64,000 nt of DNA from Prototheca cutis. Taxonomy: Eukaryota; Chlorophyta; Trebouxiophyceae; Chlorellales; Chlorellaceae. Where the stretch lies: contig BCIH01000009.1 in the NCBI GenBank assembly GCA_002897115.2, positions 688,415 to 752,414 on the forward strand, given 5' to 3'. This document shows, in pieces, positions 45,174 through 57,400 of the stretch; the stretch's first letter is position 1, and the number at the start of each line of letters is the position of its first letter. The translations under genes and the position numbers were made by a program. The notes under the pieces are model-generated. The model was not told where the DNA came from and did not search any database. It saw only the letters and a list, made by a program, of their open reading frames with translations.

Positions 45174-45776
45174 TCAGCCGAACAGGACCTTGACGAGAAT
45201 GATGATGATGTTGACCACCACGAGCGGCACTGCAGCATGCGCGAGAGGTGTAGACCTGGTTTTGACGCCTTTCAATTGCGATCAAAGTGATCCGAACGGG
45301 TTGCGCTGCCTCGGCACCGAACAACCCCCAGTCATGCCGACCGGCAGCACTGCATGGCATGCCCCTTCGTCTCCAAACGCACCTCTGAGGTACTGGGTGG
45401 CATGCATGGCCCCAATGATCTGCTGCTTCAGCCCACCAGGGCCGTCTTCCGCGTGGGCTCCGCCGCCCATCTGCGAGAAGCCCCACCCTCCTGCACAGAC
45501 TCGCGCATGGCAGGAAAAAGATCGCACTCATGTATTGCTTCACAGATGCAAGCGGCTTCATACAGCTAGAGGCAATATCTCGCAACAAAAGCAAAGCGTA
45601 CTTGGCTCCAGGAAGCGCTCATTGTTCAAGATGGCAGCTGCATTCACGGCCAGCACGCACGCCTGCAGGGAGTGACGTTCAAGTGCAAACTCACCATGAT
45701 GAGGAAAGTTCACGCACGTTCCATTCATCTAATTTCGATGGAAACTACCCACCTGGAGCAGGGTCCACAGCGACAT
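45174..45776 (-). CDS. YOS1: YOS1/IER3IP1 small ER-Golgi membrane protein
   Basis: Four short exons on the minus strand, 45776-45753, 45662-45602, 45490-45383 and 45229-45174, give exactly 82 residues, the same length as human IER3IP1. Sequence landmarks: MSLWTLLQ joined to ACVLAVNAAAILNNERFLEP (first membrane segment), RGWGFSQM, then LKQQIIGAMHATQYLR and a C-terminal membrane segment VPLVVVNIIIILVKVLFG ending at the stop. The NxRFL, RGW and ending KVLFG patterns are those of the Yos1 family. Yos1 binds Yip1/Yif1 and is needed for COPII transport from ER to Golgi. The gene is easily missed because no exon exceeds 36 codons. Confidence 0.93.
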
Positions 45777-47640
45777 CGCTTCTGCTTATGCAAGTGATCC
45801 CAGCATCGTCCCTCGCCTTCCTGCAGCCTAGTTCGCCTCTGCCATGCCTGCCACCGCGGAATAAATTATTATATCTTAAATGAACTGAATCCGCCCATGG
45901 CTGACGGGAGGGTGGAGTATTCACTGGATCATTTCGCTGCCCGAGGGCATCTCCTTGGGCAGCCGAACCACCATTTGGCCTGGCCACAGGCGCACTGTGG
46001 TCTGGATCAACAGGCTGCATACATTGGCTTGGCCCATCAACATTCCTTTACTCTTCAAGCCTTGCCTCTAGCGTTCATCTCATTTGTTTGTGGCACTCTC
46101 CTTCATATGTCAGACCTCGGGCCTGCCTGCAGCATTGCTGTCTTCCTACGGTCCCCCAAAAGAAAACTTGTCTGTCTTTGTGGTGCCATCGCTGGTGCAC
46201 ACGGTGCCATAATTGCTCCTCCATAGCCATTGAGACATGTCTGTTGTCAAGCACAATGGAAGGTCCCAACGCTGTCCCTGCCTCAACCCACCGCTTGCAT
46301 GCATTTCAGATCAGTGTGAAAATCTACAACGAAACCAAAACAGATTCACAAAATCCAAGGGCAATCACCAGAGATGGGGACCTGGGCATCAATACGAATC
46401 TGCCTCCTGGAAGTGTTGGTTTGCCCCAGTTTTGATCCCTTGATCCCCAGCGACCTTCCTAGCTCCGGGGCTACCAGCCGGTGCTACCACTGCTTTTTTC
46501 CCTTCTTGAGGTGAGCTTCCCACTCTGATGTTTTCAGCGGTTATCTTCTCCATACATAGCTACCCAGCGTTTCCTATTTGCATAAACAATGAACTCAGGC
46601 CGCAATGTCGAACTCGCACCTCCCCGCCCAATTGATCGACGGGGATTTCAGGAACCTAGTCAAGGGACGTGGCCCAAACTCCTACAGGGGCGCCCCACGG
46701 GCACCCACGCGGTAGTTCTGCACCTAAACTACCACATGGGTCTTAGCCCGTCATGGGACCACGTGGTAGCACCACCTGAACATGGACGGCACCTTCATCA
46801 CCTTTGAAAGTTGGCAGCCCCAGGTTTGCCAGACCTGGGTGGTTCGCCCGCTTCCACGCCGCAACGCCGCACCATTTCAGACCAGCTGCATGTGCATGCA
46901 CATGGATCATGGAGTCTTGTGGCACACCAATGGAGGCCCAAACCTCAATCCTAACCCTGCCCACTGTGGACCCTGAAGCTGGCTCCCAGACTGAGCTGCC
47001 AGCAAGCCATTGACTGCTCATTATTTCCCATGATTTGACCAGGCACCATTTAATATGTACATGCAGGCATGGTTGGGAGGCCGTCTTGTGGAATCCCTCC
47101 CTAAAAGCGCTTGTTTCAGGAGCTCCAGACTGGGTGTGACCAGGGCCCCCTTGGCACCTCCGCCGTCGCGGACAAGGGCCTGAGGCGGCCTATCGGGAAA
47201 CCTAACAAACTGCGCATATTCAGCACCAAGCTGCATAATACATCATATAAGAAGGTCTATCATGCTCATTTCTGTAGTTAACAAGCACTGCGCGGGCCTG
47301 TACGCGCCGTCTAGTGGGCGCGACCTCCACGGCTGCGCCCCTCGCGAGCTTTGAAGAGCGATTTCCCGCAAGTATCCCCCGCTCTGGCGGGGTACTGATC
47401 ATGCACTGTTGTCTGGGTGTCGAATAAGCATTTTTGTGGTGCGGGACAAGGGGATGCGGCACGGGAGGGCCGGATGGGCTGGAACGGGAATGCATTTGCG
47501 AGGCTGCCGTAGCCCCTTCGACCCTGTTGCCAATTCGCGGCTCGCACCGTGCCACCCACACCACAAGCCTGGCCGTCTAGCCTGCCTCTCCCTTTTCATC
47601 CCTGGTAGCATTCTTCGAGTGCCGTACCAGGAGTTTCACC
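45777..47640. other. large intergenic region
   Basis: 1.9 kb of relatively AT-rich DNA between the YOS1 and EBP1 starts. Short open frames exist on both strands but none has splice support, family resemblance or local codon bias. No tRNA arm or repeat was seen. Confidence 0.4.
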
Positions 47641-49064
47641 ATGTCGGACAGCGAAATCGAATCGGTAAGTCCCTGCCCAGGCCGTCTCCCCGCAGTCGCG
47701 CACCTCGGCGCCGGCGGAGTGCAGCCCACGCCCACGCACGCACTCTCCCCCTCGCATGTAGGTCTCCGAGGGGCTGTCGAACCCTGATGTCGTCACCAAG
47801 TACAAAGCTGCCGCGAAGATCGTGAATGGTACGTGGTCGGCGCCGTGAGTGTGTGCGCTGCGCCCCGGTGGGTCGGAGGTTGCTCCAGCATGGCAAATGT
47901 TGGTAGCCGGCTCGCGCCATGACATGTGGCCGTGCTGCATGCCATGCTGGGGGTTGCCGAATGCGCATGGGTGCATGACCCCATGCTCATCTTCGTTCCT
48001 CTTCTCCCCCTGCAGAGGCTCTGGCGGCAGTGGCTGCCGCCGCTGTGCCCGGTGCAAAGGTCGCCGAGCTGTGCATTCTGGGCGACAAGCTGATCACAGA
48101 GGGCACGGGCAAGGAGTTCAAGGGCAAGGCCATCGAGAAGGGCATTGCCGTGCCCACCTGCGTGTCTGTCAACGCGTGCATGGGCCACAACTGCCCGGCC
48201 GTGGACTCCCCCACCGAGCTCAAGTCCGGCGACGTCGTGAAGATTGACCTGGGCGCGCACATCGACGGCTTCATTGCGCAGGCCGCGCACACGCTGGTGG
48301 CGGGCTGCCCCAAGGTGGAGGCCGGCCGCGCGGCGGACGTCGTGGCCGCCACGCGTGCGGGGTACGAGGCGGCGTGCCGTCTGATCCGTGCCGGCGGCTC
48401 TGCCTCTTCGGTGGGCCCCATGCTGACCAAGATTGCCGAGGCCTATGGCTGTGTGCTGGTGGAGGGCGTGCTGTCTCACGAGATGAAGCGTTTCATCATC
48501 GATGGCGGCAAGGCCGTGCTGCCCCGCCCCGCCGCAGACCAGCGGCCCGAGGACTTCTCCTTTGAGGCCGGCGAGGTCTACGCGGTGGACGTGCTGATGT
48601 CGACGGGCGAGGGCAAGCCGCGCATGCTGGACGAGAAGGAGACGACCGTGTTCAAGCGTGCGCTGGACCAGCAGTACCAGCTCAAGATCAAGGCTAGCCG
48701 TGAGGTGTTCTCCGAAATCAACCGCCGCTTCCCCACCATGCTGTTCACCTCCCGCAGCCTGGAGAGCGGCCACGCCAAGTACGGGCTCGTCGAGTGCATC
48801 TCACACCAGCTCCTCCAGCCCTACCCCGTGTACTATGACAGGCAGGCCGACGCGCTCGTCGCACAGTTCAAGGGCACCGTGCTCCTTGTGCCCAACGGCG
48901 TCGACCGCATCACCGACGGGCCGGCGCTGGACGTCGCGTCGGACAAGACCATCGACGACGACCTGGTCAAGGCCCTGCTCGCCACGACCCTCAAGACCAA
49001 GAAGAAGAAGAAGAAGGCGGGGAAGGCTGATGCCGCCGCTGCACCCATGGCCGTGGACATCTGA
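47641..49064 (+). CDS. EBP1: EBP1/PA2G4 proliferation-associated protein
   Basis: Three exons, 47641-47664, 47762-47828 and 48016-49064, give 379 residues in phase. EBP1 has the fold of methionine aminopeptidase type 2 but lacks peptidase activity; it binds RNA and ribosomes and promotes growth in plants. Family landmarks: SNPDVVTKYKAAAKIVN, GTGKEFKGKAIEKGIAVPTC, NHCP-type CMGHNCPAVDSP, GDVVKIDLGAHIDGFIAQ, GVLSHEMKRFIIDGGKAV, FEAGEVYAVDVLMSTGEG, and near the end GTVLLVPNGVDRI. The C-terminus is Lys-rich (KTKKKKKKAGKADA), as in plant and animal homologues, and contacts RNA. Start MSDSEIES is typical of the family. Confidence 0.95.
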
Positions 49065-49794
49065 GGGGGGGGCAGGGGAGACCTCCTGATTGTTGCGTGG
49101 TTGGTGGTGGGACTGGCTGTAGTGTGATGTGAGCGGCTGGGAGTAGGTGTTCCTGGGGAACCTGGGGGTTTCCCTCTTCTCGGGGACTCCGGACAGGAAA
49201 ACCCGAATCCCGCGCGAAACCAAGCACCCATTACACCGCAACCTCCCGATGACAAAAATTACCACCACCAGCCCCAACTATGTAAAAGGACGACAGACTG
49301 GCCAGATGGTTCCTTACCCATAACAATATCGTCTTCAAACAAAGTGGGCAGGCTCGACTGCAGCAGATCGCGTGCCCCGGGATGTGGGGTGCCGGGATGC
49401 ATTCCGTGTCGACATGCCCGGCGTCGCTCAACCGAAACCTACCTAGGGACCCCCTATCGCGACTACCCAGCGCATCTCAGCGCCGTAGCAGCCAAGGTCA
49501 TTACAAATCCTGGGATAACGGCTCGGCTTGTGGCAATGCTGGGGCTGGATGGTGGGGGGGGGCTGCCGGGATCTGGGGGTCGTTCGTTGTGGGTTGGCAA
49601 GGCTCCGGGTTTCGGTTGTGGGGGTCCTGGTTGGACGGGTGACTGTGGCCCAGCAACCCCATGGCACGATAGGGCGTTTGTGTGGTGCCCTCACATGTGA
49701 AATTCTTCTTTCTGGAACGTCTGATCACATTTGAATAAGCACCAACGAAATTGCTGCGGCTCGCGGCACGCCGTTTGTTGCAGGGCTGGGCAGC
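49065..49794 (+). other. intergenic between EBP1 and ClpS
   Basis: 3' flank of EBP1 with its TGTAA signal, then the ClpS promoter. A G-rich stretch (about 49535-49565) is the only notable feature. Confidence 0.4.
49281..49285 (+). terminator. TGTAA polyadenylation signal of EBP1
   Basis: TGTAA lies 217 nt after the EBP1 stop, in the context actatgtaaaagg. Confidence 0.55.
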
Positions 49795-50552
49795 ATGGGA
49801 CGGCACATTGCCGCCACCTGCCGCCGGGGAACAGTAATCCAGGCAAGCTACAGCTCTGGAGCTGCCCATGCAGAGCAGGGTGCATCATCCGATGCTCCGG
49901 CAAGAAGGTGTCCTACACCCTGCATGTCGATTGGCAGTGGTGGGCTTGACTGCCTTTGGGTGCCTTTGGTTGAGGGCCACTTCCTTACAGGATTTGAGAC
50001 CTTTGCAGTTCCATGCCCAGATCCAAAACACCTGCTGGGAACCACGCTTCCTTTCCCTATGGATCCATGAGATATTGCATCCATCCGAACAACTGTCATC
50101 AGATCTTGGTGACAATGCCACCCACAAAACTGACAACCCTGCAGTCACACGACTACGCCAACTAAACTGCCGCGGTATCGCGTGGTCCTGCACAATGACG
50201 CCATCAATCGGTGCGAGTATGTGGTGAAGACGCTGCTCCAAGTGGTGGGTGGACTGCCCATGGAGAGAGCCATCCGCGTCGCAAAGGTGTGCAGGTTGAA
50301 CAGAATCGGTGGGCGGGCCTTTTTGATGCGTCTAGAGAGGTGATGGTGGGGCTGGAGGGCCATGTTTGCTCCATTCCGTCATTGATAAATGCCTAAAACC
50401 CCAAAAACAATTCCCCCACGCAGGATGCTCACGAATGCGGTCTGGCAACGATCATTTGCTGCTACCAGGAGCTCGCTGAACTTTACTGCGAGCAACTGCA
50501 AGGGGCAGGCCTGCACACTACCATCGACCTCGTCGGCATCCGGAAGCATTGA
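49795..50552 (+). CDS. CLPS: plastid ClpS adaptor (N-recognin)
   Basis: Three exons, 49795-49907, 50145-50286 and 50424-50552, give 127 residues in phase. ClpS delivers proteins with destabilising N-termini to the Clp protease of the plastid. The leader (MGRHIAATCRRGTVIQASYS...) is basic and Ser/Ala-rich, as expected for a transit peptide. The ClpS core follows from about residue 46: LPRYRVVLHNDAINRCEYVV, LLQVVGGLPMERAIRVAK, DAHECGLATIICC and AELYCEQLQGAGLHTTID. The LHND pair and the His of AHECG line the N-degron pocket in known ClpS proteins and are conserved. The sequence is closest to plant CLPS1 (LHND..NRREYVV). Exon 1 is inferred by phase (AG|T) and its transit-like content. Confidence 0.9.
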
Positions 50553-51438
50553 CTAGCAGCCAGGAATCAAGCATGTATTCAGGATTCCTTGCTTTTCCTC
50601 TGAGAGAGACTCCTTTTCTAAGAAGAGCCGAATCACCGTGGCAGACTGACCGCAGCGAGGACTGATCCAGTGGAAGCCCTGCGTTGCATGCGTTTCTTGA
50701 GGGATTTTCGACTGACCAGCCTTTCTGTCCATGGAATCCACGACCTGTGACATGTGCTTGGCACCATGAGCCTGAGCCCTCGATTACTGCGTCGACACCC
50801 ATGCTTGCTTTCTTGCTCTCGCACCATGCCAACGCGATTTGATCTCTCTCATGCCTTCCTCCTGATCGTCGCCAGGAACAGCAGTTTTTTACAACACCGC
50901 GACTGCCCTGTCGATCGGCCATCATCAGAGAGACGATTTGACTGGGCGATCAAGGTTGGGCCTACATCGTGCGACTGCGCCGCACAGGGTGGTGGCAACA
51001 CGTGCAAGCTCAGGGTACCCATCAATTCTAAAAAACAACAAAGTGATTTGTTCTTTTTGTGTGTTGCTGTGTGTGCGTGCGTGTGTGTGGAGAAGGGGCT
51101 GGAGGGGGGACGGGCAGGCCAAGGTGTTGGTGTCCGCCCATCATTGCAGCCCTTATCTGCTGCAGCACATGCCAAGTGGAAGGAAAGCAAGGGGCGGCGG
51201 CACACCATAGATGCTGCTGGCCGTGGGAATGACAATTTCACAGACAAAACAAGGTGTCGATGAGCATTGGCAGGCGGGATTGGTTTCTATGCTGATGCCA
51301 ATGCATGCTCGGGGGAAGACTTTTGCACGGCAAGGCCTGGAAGTGTGCACACGAGCACTCAGCCTGCACGGTGCGGCGCGACGGGTCCCTCCGGAGAAGA
51401 GGAAGAGGAGGAGGAGCCAATCAAACAGGGTCGCTCAC
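50553..51438. other. intergenic, convergent 3' ends
   Basis: 886 bp between the ends of ClpS and D-LDH. It has TG-rich and A-rich patches; open frames here lack family resemblance and the local codon bias. Confidence 0.4.
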
Positions 51439-53195
51439 TCACTTTTGGGGCGGAGGCTTGACTTCGTTAACGAGGGGCTCTCCCGCGGCGGCCGCTTCCA
51501 GGTTGCAGCGCGTGGTGTGGGCGATGGCATCAAGAGCTGAGGTCGTCAGAAAAGCAATGTGTGGGGTGACGATGACCTGCGGCAGGCCGATGAGCTCGTT
51601 GAACTTCTTGTCCCACACCTTCATGCGCTTGTTGGTGTTCAGGTTGGTGAGATCCTTGAAGAACAGGGCCTCCTCGCCTTCGTAGACATCGACGGCCATG
51701 CCGCCCAGGGCGCCATCAGTCAGCGCGGCGATGGCCGCCGAGGTATCAATCAGGCCCCCCCGCGACACGTTGATCAGCAGCGCGGTGGGCTTCATCAGCT
51801 TGAGAGACTCCTTGCCGATGATGTGGCGCGTGGCGGGCAGCAGCGGCACGTGCAGCGACACCACATCCGCCTTTGCCAGCAGCTCCTCCAGGGGGACGTA
51901 TGTCAGGCCGAGCTCTTCGGCCTTGGGGTTGGGGAAGGGGTCGTAGCCCAGCACCGTGCCCCCAAAGCCCGCCAGCAGCTTGACAAACTCCAGGCCAATC
52001 GCACCCGTGCCAACCACGCCAAAGGTCTTGCCAGACAGCTCCAGCCCAACCAGGCCTATAGTGGGGGATTTTAGACCGGAAGGGTGTGTGGGCCCGCCCT
52101 TCCAGAAACGCAACATGTCAGAGACCAAATAGACAATCGCCACCCCCCCCCCAAATCCTCCAAAAAACCCCTCATATCTTCCAAAAAAACCAAAACCCTC
52201 AAAAAACCCTAAACACGAACCGTTGAGGGTGTAGGAGCCGGCTTGGACCTTGATCTGGGCCAGCTTGAGGTTGCGGGCCAGCGCCATCATCAGCGTCAGC
52301 CCGTGCTCTGCCACCGAGCGTGGCGAGTAGGCGGGCACACGGACGACCCGGATGCCGTGCTCGGCCGCGGCCTTCAGATCCACACGGTCAAAGCCCGCGC
52401 ACCGCAGCGCGATCGTCTTCACGCCGCAGTCAGCCAGCACCTTGATCGTCTGTACCGTCAGTTTGTTTTGGTTCGTGTGTTGGGTGAAATGGCTTGGGAA
52501 ATGGAAGTATGACGGGCCCACCTGCACCATGCAAAGCAGAGCCGCGGCAAGATTACCCTTGCAACCCACCCACTCACCTCTGCGCCTGCGTCGTCGTTGA
52601 CAAAGATGCAGATGGCGTCGTAGCCTTTGGCCAGCGCAGCACTGTGGCTGTCGAGGCGGGCCTGTGCATAGAAAGTTGGAAGGCAGTGGATGGTATGTGC
52701 TGCTGGTGCTGGGCCTAACAGTGCTTTGTAAGGCTGGTGCTCAATGGCACCAGGTGGGCTCCCCCATCTGTGCCCTCCACCGGCCGCAGGTGCGAAGACC
52801 AGGCTCCAGACTAACACGAAACAGACCCAGGCGTGGGGATTAATTTTCCCTTCAGAGATCCACTTCAGGGGTCCACAAAACTATAGCACAAGTCCGTGTG
52901 CTTGACTAGGGGGTTACCCTTACTTCAGCCCCATCTGCAGCAGAACCCCCAATCCTGCAGATCAACCCTAGCACCCAACACCCCCAGTGCACTCCCCCAC
53001 GCACTCAGACCCCTCCGGGCAGAACCCCATCGGAGGAAAGATTTAAAAAATAGATCCGATCAACCTCCCTCCAAAACGCACCGGGATGTACTCGACCTCC
53101 TTGAAGACCGCCAGGGGCTCGGTAAAGGTGTCCGTGACCCACTCGCCCGAGCTGAACACGGCGACCTTGTAGTTCACCGATCCCTGGGCAGCCAT
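51439..53195 (-). CDS. D-lactate dehydrogenase (D-2-hydroxyacid family)
   Basis: Four exons on the minus strand, 53195-53082, 52661-52578, 52449-52221 and 52055-51439, give 347 residues in phase. It should reduce pyruvate to D-lactate with NADH during fermentation. Diagnostic strings: IALRCAGFDRVDLKAAAEHG, VRVPAYSPRSVAEHGLTLMM, the Rossmann motif GVVGTGAIGLEF, LLINVSRGGLIDT with catalytic Arg, DVYEGEEALFF with catalytic Glu and VIVTPHIAFLT with catalytic His. DVYEGEEALFF and the NTNKRM-type loop are typical of bacterial-like LdhA enzymes rather than of glycerate or formate dehydrogenases. No clear transit peptide follows the chosen ATG. An untranslated leader intron is likely: TCG|gtgagt near 53334 and gccgcag just before the ATG. 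Confidence 0.92.
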
Positions 53196-54485
53196 GGGTG
53201 CTGCGGCATGAGAACAATGAAAAGATAAGTTTGGAAGTATCGGAGTTGTTTACGTGGTACGAACGATCGATCCAGGGAAGGTGGGTGCGGTGGGGTCCTG
53301 CGGACCCCCATGAGCAGGTTCCAAGGTCGCACTCACCGACGTCAACGAGTTGCTCTGCTGCTGTGGCACTGATCGCGGTCTTGATTTCCTTTTTCCTTTG
53401 ATGGCGGAATTTGTGAGCGGCGAAATAGGAGTTTGGGTTGGGCGGCAGGGACCGAGGTCCATTTATGCCATCGCTGCCCGTCCTGGAAGATGCCAGGGAG
53501 GTGCACGTCGTTAACCGAGCAGCGGGCGGGCAGGGCCCCTGCGCGCCAGACCCCTGGGCCGCCCCAGCTGGGCTGCTCCGGACAGAGGGAAGCGAGAGGA
53601 GCATAGCAATTGGAATGAAAACACTAAAGATTCGACAGCCGGGGGAAGTCAATCAAAGTCACATCTGCCCGCTGGCCTGGTGGACGCAACTTAGATGCCC
53701 CAAAGCTGGCAATGCTGATACCAGAGGGGGTGGCCCTTGCTAACGCGCGGTTCGACCCTGCCGAGCACATCGTTCTCTGGAGCCATGCCTCATGACATCG
53801 CATGCATATCCAGCGGCCGCTTTGTCGAGTCAAGATCCAGTGTCGGGCGCAGAGATGCAAAACCGCGAGCTTATGTAACGCGTTAGTCACGTCGCCGCCT
53901 TTCGGTTGGGTCCCCCCCTCCCCCCCAGCCGCCGCTGGCGGCGGCCATGAGGGGCGCTGGATGGCGCATTGGAGTGGGGACAAGGCTTCATGCCAGGCTC
54001 CTGAACCTCACACGATGTTGCACAGACGGGACACACGGTACTGCAACGACTGGGGTCGTGTGTCAGGCACTCAGCAAATGGTGCTGGTGCAAGAATGAAA
54101 TCGGGGCATGTAGTGGCGGCTTCCACATGCAAGCCCGAAGCGTCCACAGAGCGAGGAGCGGCGGGATTCAGCAGAGGCCGTTCCAATGCCCATGGGATGG
54201 GAAAAACAATAGGATGAAGCCTGCGCTTCAAAAGAGATTAAGATGGTTGTGCAGGAAGTGGGGATGCGGCAGCTTTGTCATGCATTCATCTAGTGGCCTG
54301 GCCGCCGTAAAAGGGGTCCCCACGCTCCCAAGACCTGCAAAAGGCTAGGCAGCTCGGGCACTGGGAATAAAGCTGGCGCAGCACTGCCCTGAGCAGACGA
54401 CATTTGCGTTCATGCTTCCCCGGGCCATCATGAGCACATCATCGAAAAGCTGTGCAGTCCTTCAGGAGGTCCGAGATTCAGCCAC
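53196..54485. other. intergenic, promoter of D-LDH and 3' flank of M43 gene
   Basis: The first 350 bases probably hold the D-LDH leader exon and its intron. The rest shows no supported gene. Confidence 0.4.
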
Positions 54486-57400
54486 CTAGGATGAGGCCAG
54501 ACCAAAGGGCGTGGCTGTGAGGGTGTACTTGAGACCGAAAGAGCAGAGCGCCAGGGCTGGTCCGTCGCCATGGGCCATGCCGCTCAGGACCAATGATGGC
54601 CGTGGACCCAGCTCGGCTGCCCGCAAGTCGCAAGCCCAGGTTAGGACCGCCCACGGCCCAAATGTTGCCTCCTCCTCATCACCAGGACCAGCGCCGTAAC
54701 TGATCTCGTCAGCTTCGTCCGCATACGTGTACAGGGATGTGCTCCTCGACGTCAGCGTCGTGCTGCCGTCGGCCATTGCCCCGGTGTCGATCAACTCGCA
54801 CACGACGGCATCTGCGGTGCTGGCGCCGGCAGCACTGGCTACGAGCGTCAGGTTGGACAACTCGCTGGAGGCCACCACCGTCACGCGCGACACCCTGCGC
54901 AGTTCGTGAGGGAGGATGTGAGATGCGACGCTGCGTCGGCATGCAGAGCGAAACAACAGGATGCGAGTTCATTGCCTTGTCCTCACCAGCACAGCGGCTG
55001 AAGCCACCCATGCTTGGAGGCCGGGACCCTTCACGCACGTCGGGACCCAGAACTACCCCACACCCAATGCATACGCCAAAAACATCCAGCAACCATCAGC
55101 CACGTACTGCTCAAGGACGGCGGCGCTTCCAAACGCCAGATCCAGCTCGAAAACCGCCGGCGCCAACGCATCGACGCCTATGCAGCGCCGGTAATCATCG
55201 TCAAACAGCACAGCACTGTTGTTTGCATGGAGCGAGCCCATTCCCGGGACGATTGTCAGCGACGCCCTGGCAGCAGCAGCAGCAGCGGAATTCCCGGCGC
55301 TCGTCGGCGTTCCGTCTGTCGCGCCGGAGGCCCAGAGGGACACAGACACACCGGCGGTGTCGAGCAGGAAATCCGGCGCAAATGTGCCCAGGGCTGGCGG
55401 CGTTTCGCCGTTCTCGTTGGTGTCCACCACAACAGCGGGCGGGTTCTCCAGCCCAACCAGGGTCACCTCACACAGCTGCGTGTGGAAGCTCAGGTTGCGC
55501 AGCTCCACCCCCGTCAATGCGGGAAAACCGTCCAGCACTGCCGCCGATTCCACCGCCTGGTTTGTGGTGCTCGCCGCTCTGGCCGTGTCCGAGCCGTTGC
55601 TGTGGGTGCCATTGGAGGCACCCACGAGCGGTGTTATTTGTCCACTGGTCGCTCCCACGGGAGTCACACATAGGGTTGCCGTTGCTATCGAGCCATCGGC
55701 TGTCCCAGTCGCCAATGACTCTGTGCCATTTTGGGTCGACGATGCCCGCAGCATCCCATCCGGAATCGATGCGCCGGGCGACTTCTGACTGACGTACGCC
55801 GCGAGCACAGCCACCGGCCTGCCCAGAAAGCTAAGACGCCAGTCACCCAGCGCCTCGGTGGTCTGCGTGCCATTGGTCATGCCATTGCTGGCCGGCATCG
55901 CATGCCCTGCCTCGGGCAGGCACGTGCCGTCGCGGCCATCCAGGGCCAGTGCGGCGTAGGGCCCCAGCGTGCCCGTCGGGGTCGCGGCCACGCGCGCCTG
56001 CGCCATGCCGTCCAGGCCCAGCGCGCGCAGCGTGGCAATGTCCCGGCCGCCGAGCAGCTCCACGCCGCACAATCGCAGGCACGGCGCGCCCTTGCCAGCG
56101 CCTGTGACGCTGATATTGACGGCCGCGGCGGGGATAAAGCCGCCGCAGTCAACTTCCAACACGGGACCGCGCAGCGTGAATGACGACGACGGGGTGGCAT
56201 TCTTGCTGTCTGCGGCGGTGGATTCACACAACACCACGTTTCCATCGGCATCCTCAGAGGAGGAAGGAGTTGAAGAAGCGTTTGTGGCCGCCGCTGAAGC
56301 TCGTGCTGCCTGAGGCGCACTCGATGCCACCTCCAACGCCAGGCGCACCGTGGGCATCGCCATGCCATTTGCGTCAATTTCAAGCTCCTTGCCTAAAAAC
56401 AGGCGCATGCCGTGGACGTACAGCGGCGCCGCAGGGTCGAGGGCCAGCCGCCACCAGGCCGCCGGGGAGCCGTCGCACCCCAGCACCGCGCACTGCCCAG
56501 GTGCAGGGAACAACTGTCCCTGGAAGGGGTCCAGTGTGGACGCATTGCTCGCCGCACGGTTCCGGGCCGCGACGCGGGCGCGGCGCGAGAGTGATTGGAC
56601 CGTGGACACGTTTGCTGCGCTGCCATCACCCCCCGGCGCCGCCAGCGAGACGTTAAGCGGTGCACCGGGGACAAACTCTGTCCCCGGCCACGCCGTCGCG
56701 TTGACCGGCCGGGGCAGGAACGACTGCACCTCTGCACCACACAGGCACGGCAGCGGGAGCGCTGTTGCTGTGGTGGTACCATCCGCGTTGGCGGTCCAGC
56801 GGTACCGCAGGACGACATGCACAAACCGGCCCAGCAGCGGCCGGCCGCAGTCGAGCTCCACAAACGCAGGGGTGGAACTGGCAGCTGAATTCGTGGCGTT
56901 CAAGGTCACCGACGCGCACAGCATCTGGTGCTGCTGGCCCTCGGATTTGATGACGTCGTCATCGCCCTCCGCCCGCCATCCCAGCCACGTGCCCCGCCGG
57001 CCGACAAACACCGAATACTCCACCGACGCCTGGATCGAGGCTTTGCTGACGTTGCTGCCACCTCGCTGTTGCAATGTGCTGTCAGCAGCACCCCCAGCCA
57101 TTCTCTTTCCAGAAGAGGAAGAAGAGGCGTCCACGCTGAAGGGCAGGACGAGACGCACGGCGTCCACCCACCGCCCCGCCCCCAGGTCAGCCGCCCACCA
57201 GCCGACCGAGAAATGGCTGGCAGCGTCTAACGATGCAGCTGTGTTGTCCACACTCCCGTCACCGTCATCGTCGCCAACCCCAGATTCCGTGGCAACCCTC
57301 TGAAGCCCAATGCATGCGCAGGACTCGAGGCCTGTGGTCACCGCGACCTGCTTGCGGACGGCCACGAGGCTTGAGCTGCCGCTCGTACCACCAGCCGCCA

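Noticed and set aside
45094..45675. 193-residue + strand open frame over YOS1
   Set aside because: It lies antisense to four in-phase YOS1 exons and has no recognisable content.
50553..50925. Open frames downstream of ClpS on the minus strand
   Set aside because: Composition is unlike the local genes, and there are no family features and no convincing splice partners.
53250..53462. Upstream ATG and short frame in the D-LDH leader
   Set aside because: After splicing at TCG|gtgagt it is out of frame with the D-LDH start; treated as leader sequence.
53740..53765. GGTTCGA string resembling a tRNA T-loop
   Set aside because: The flanking bases do not pair into a T stem, and no acceptor or D arm was found.
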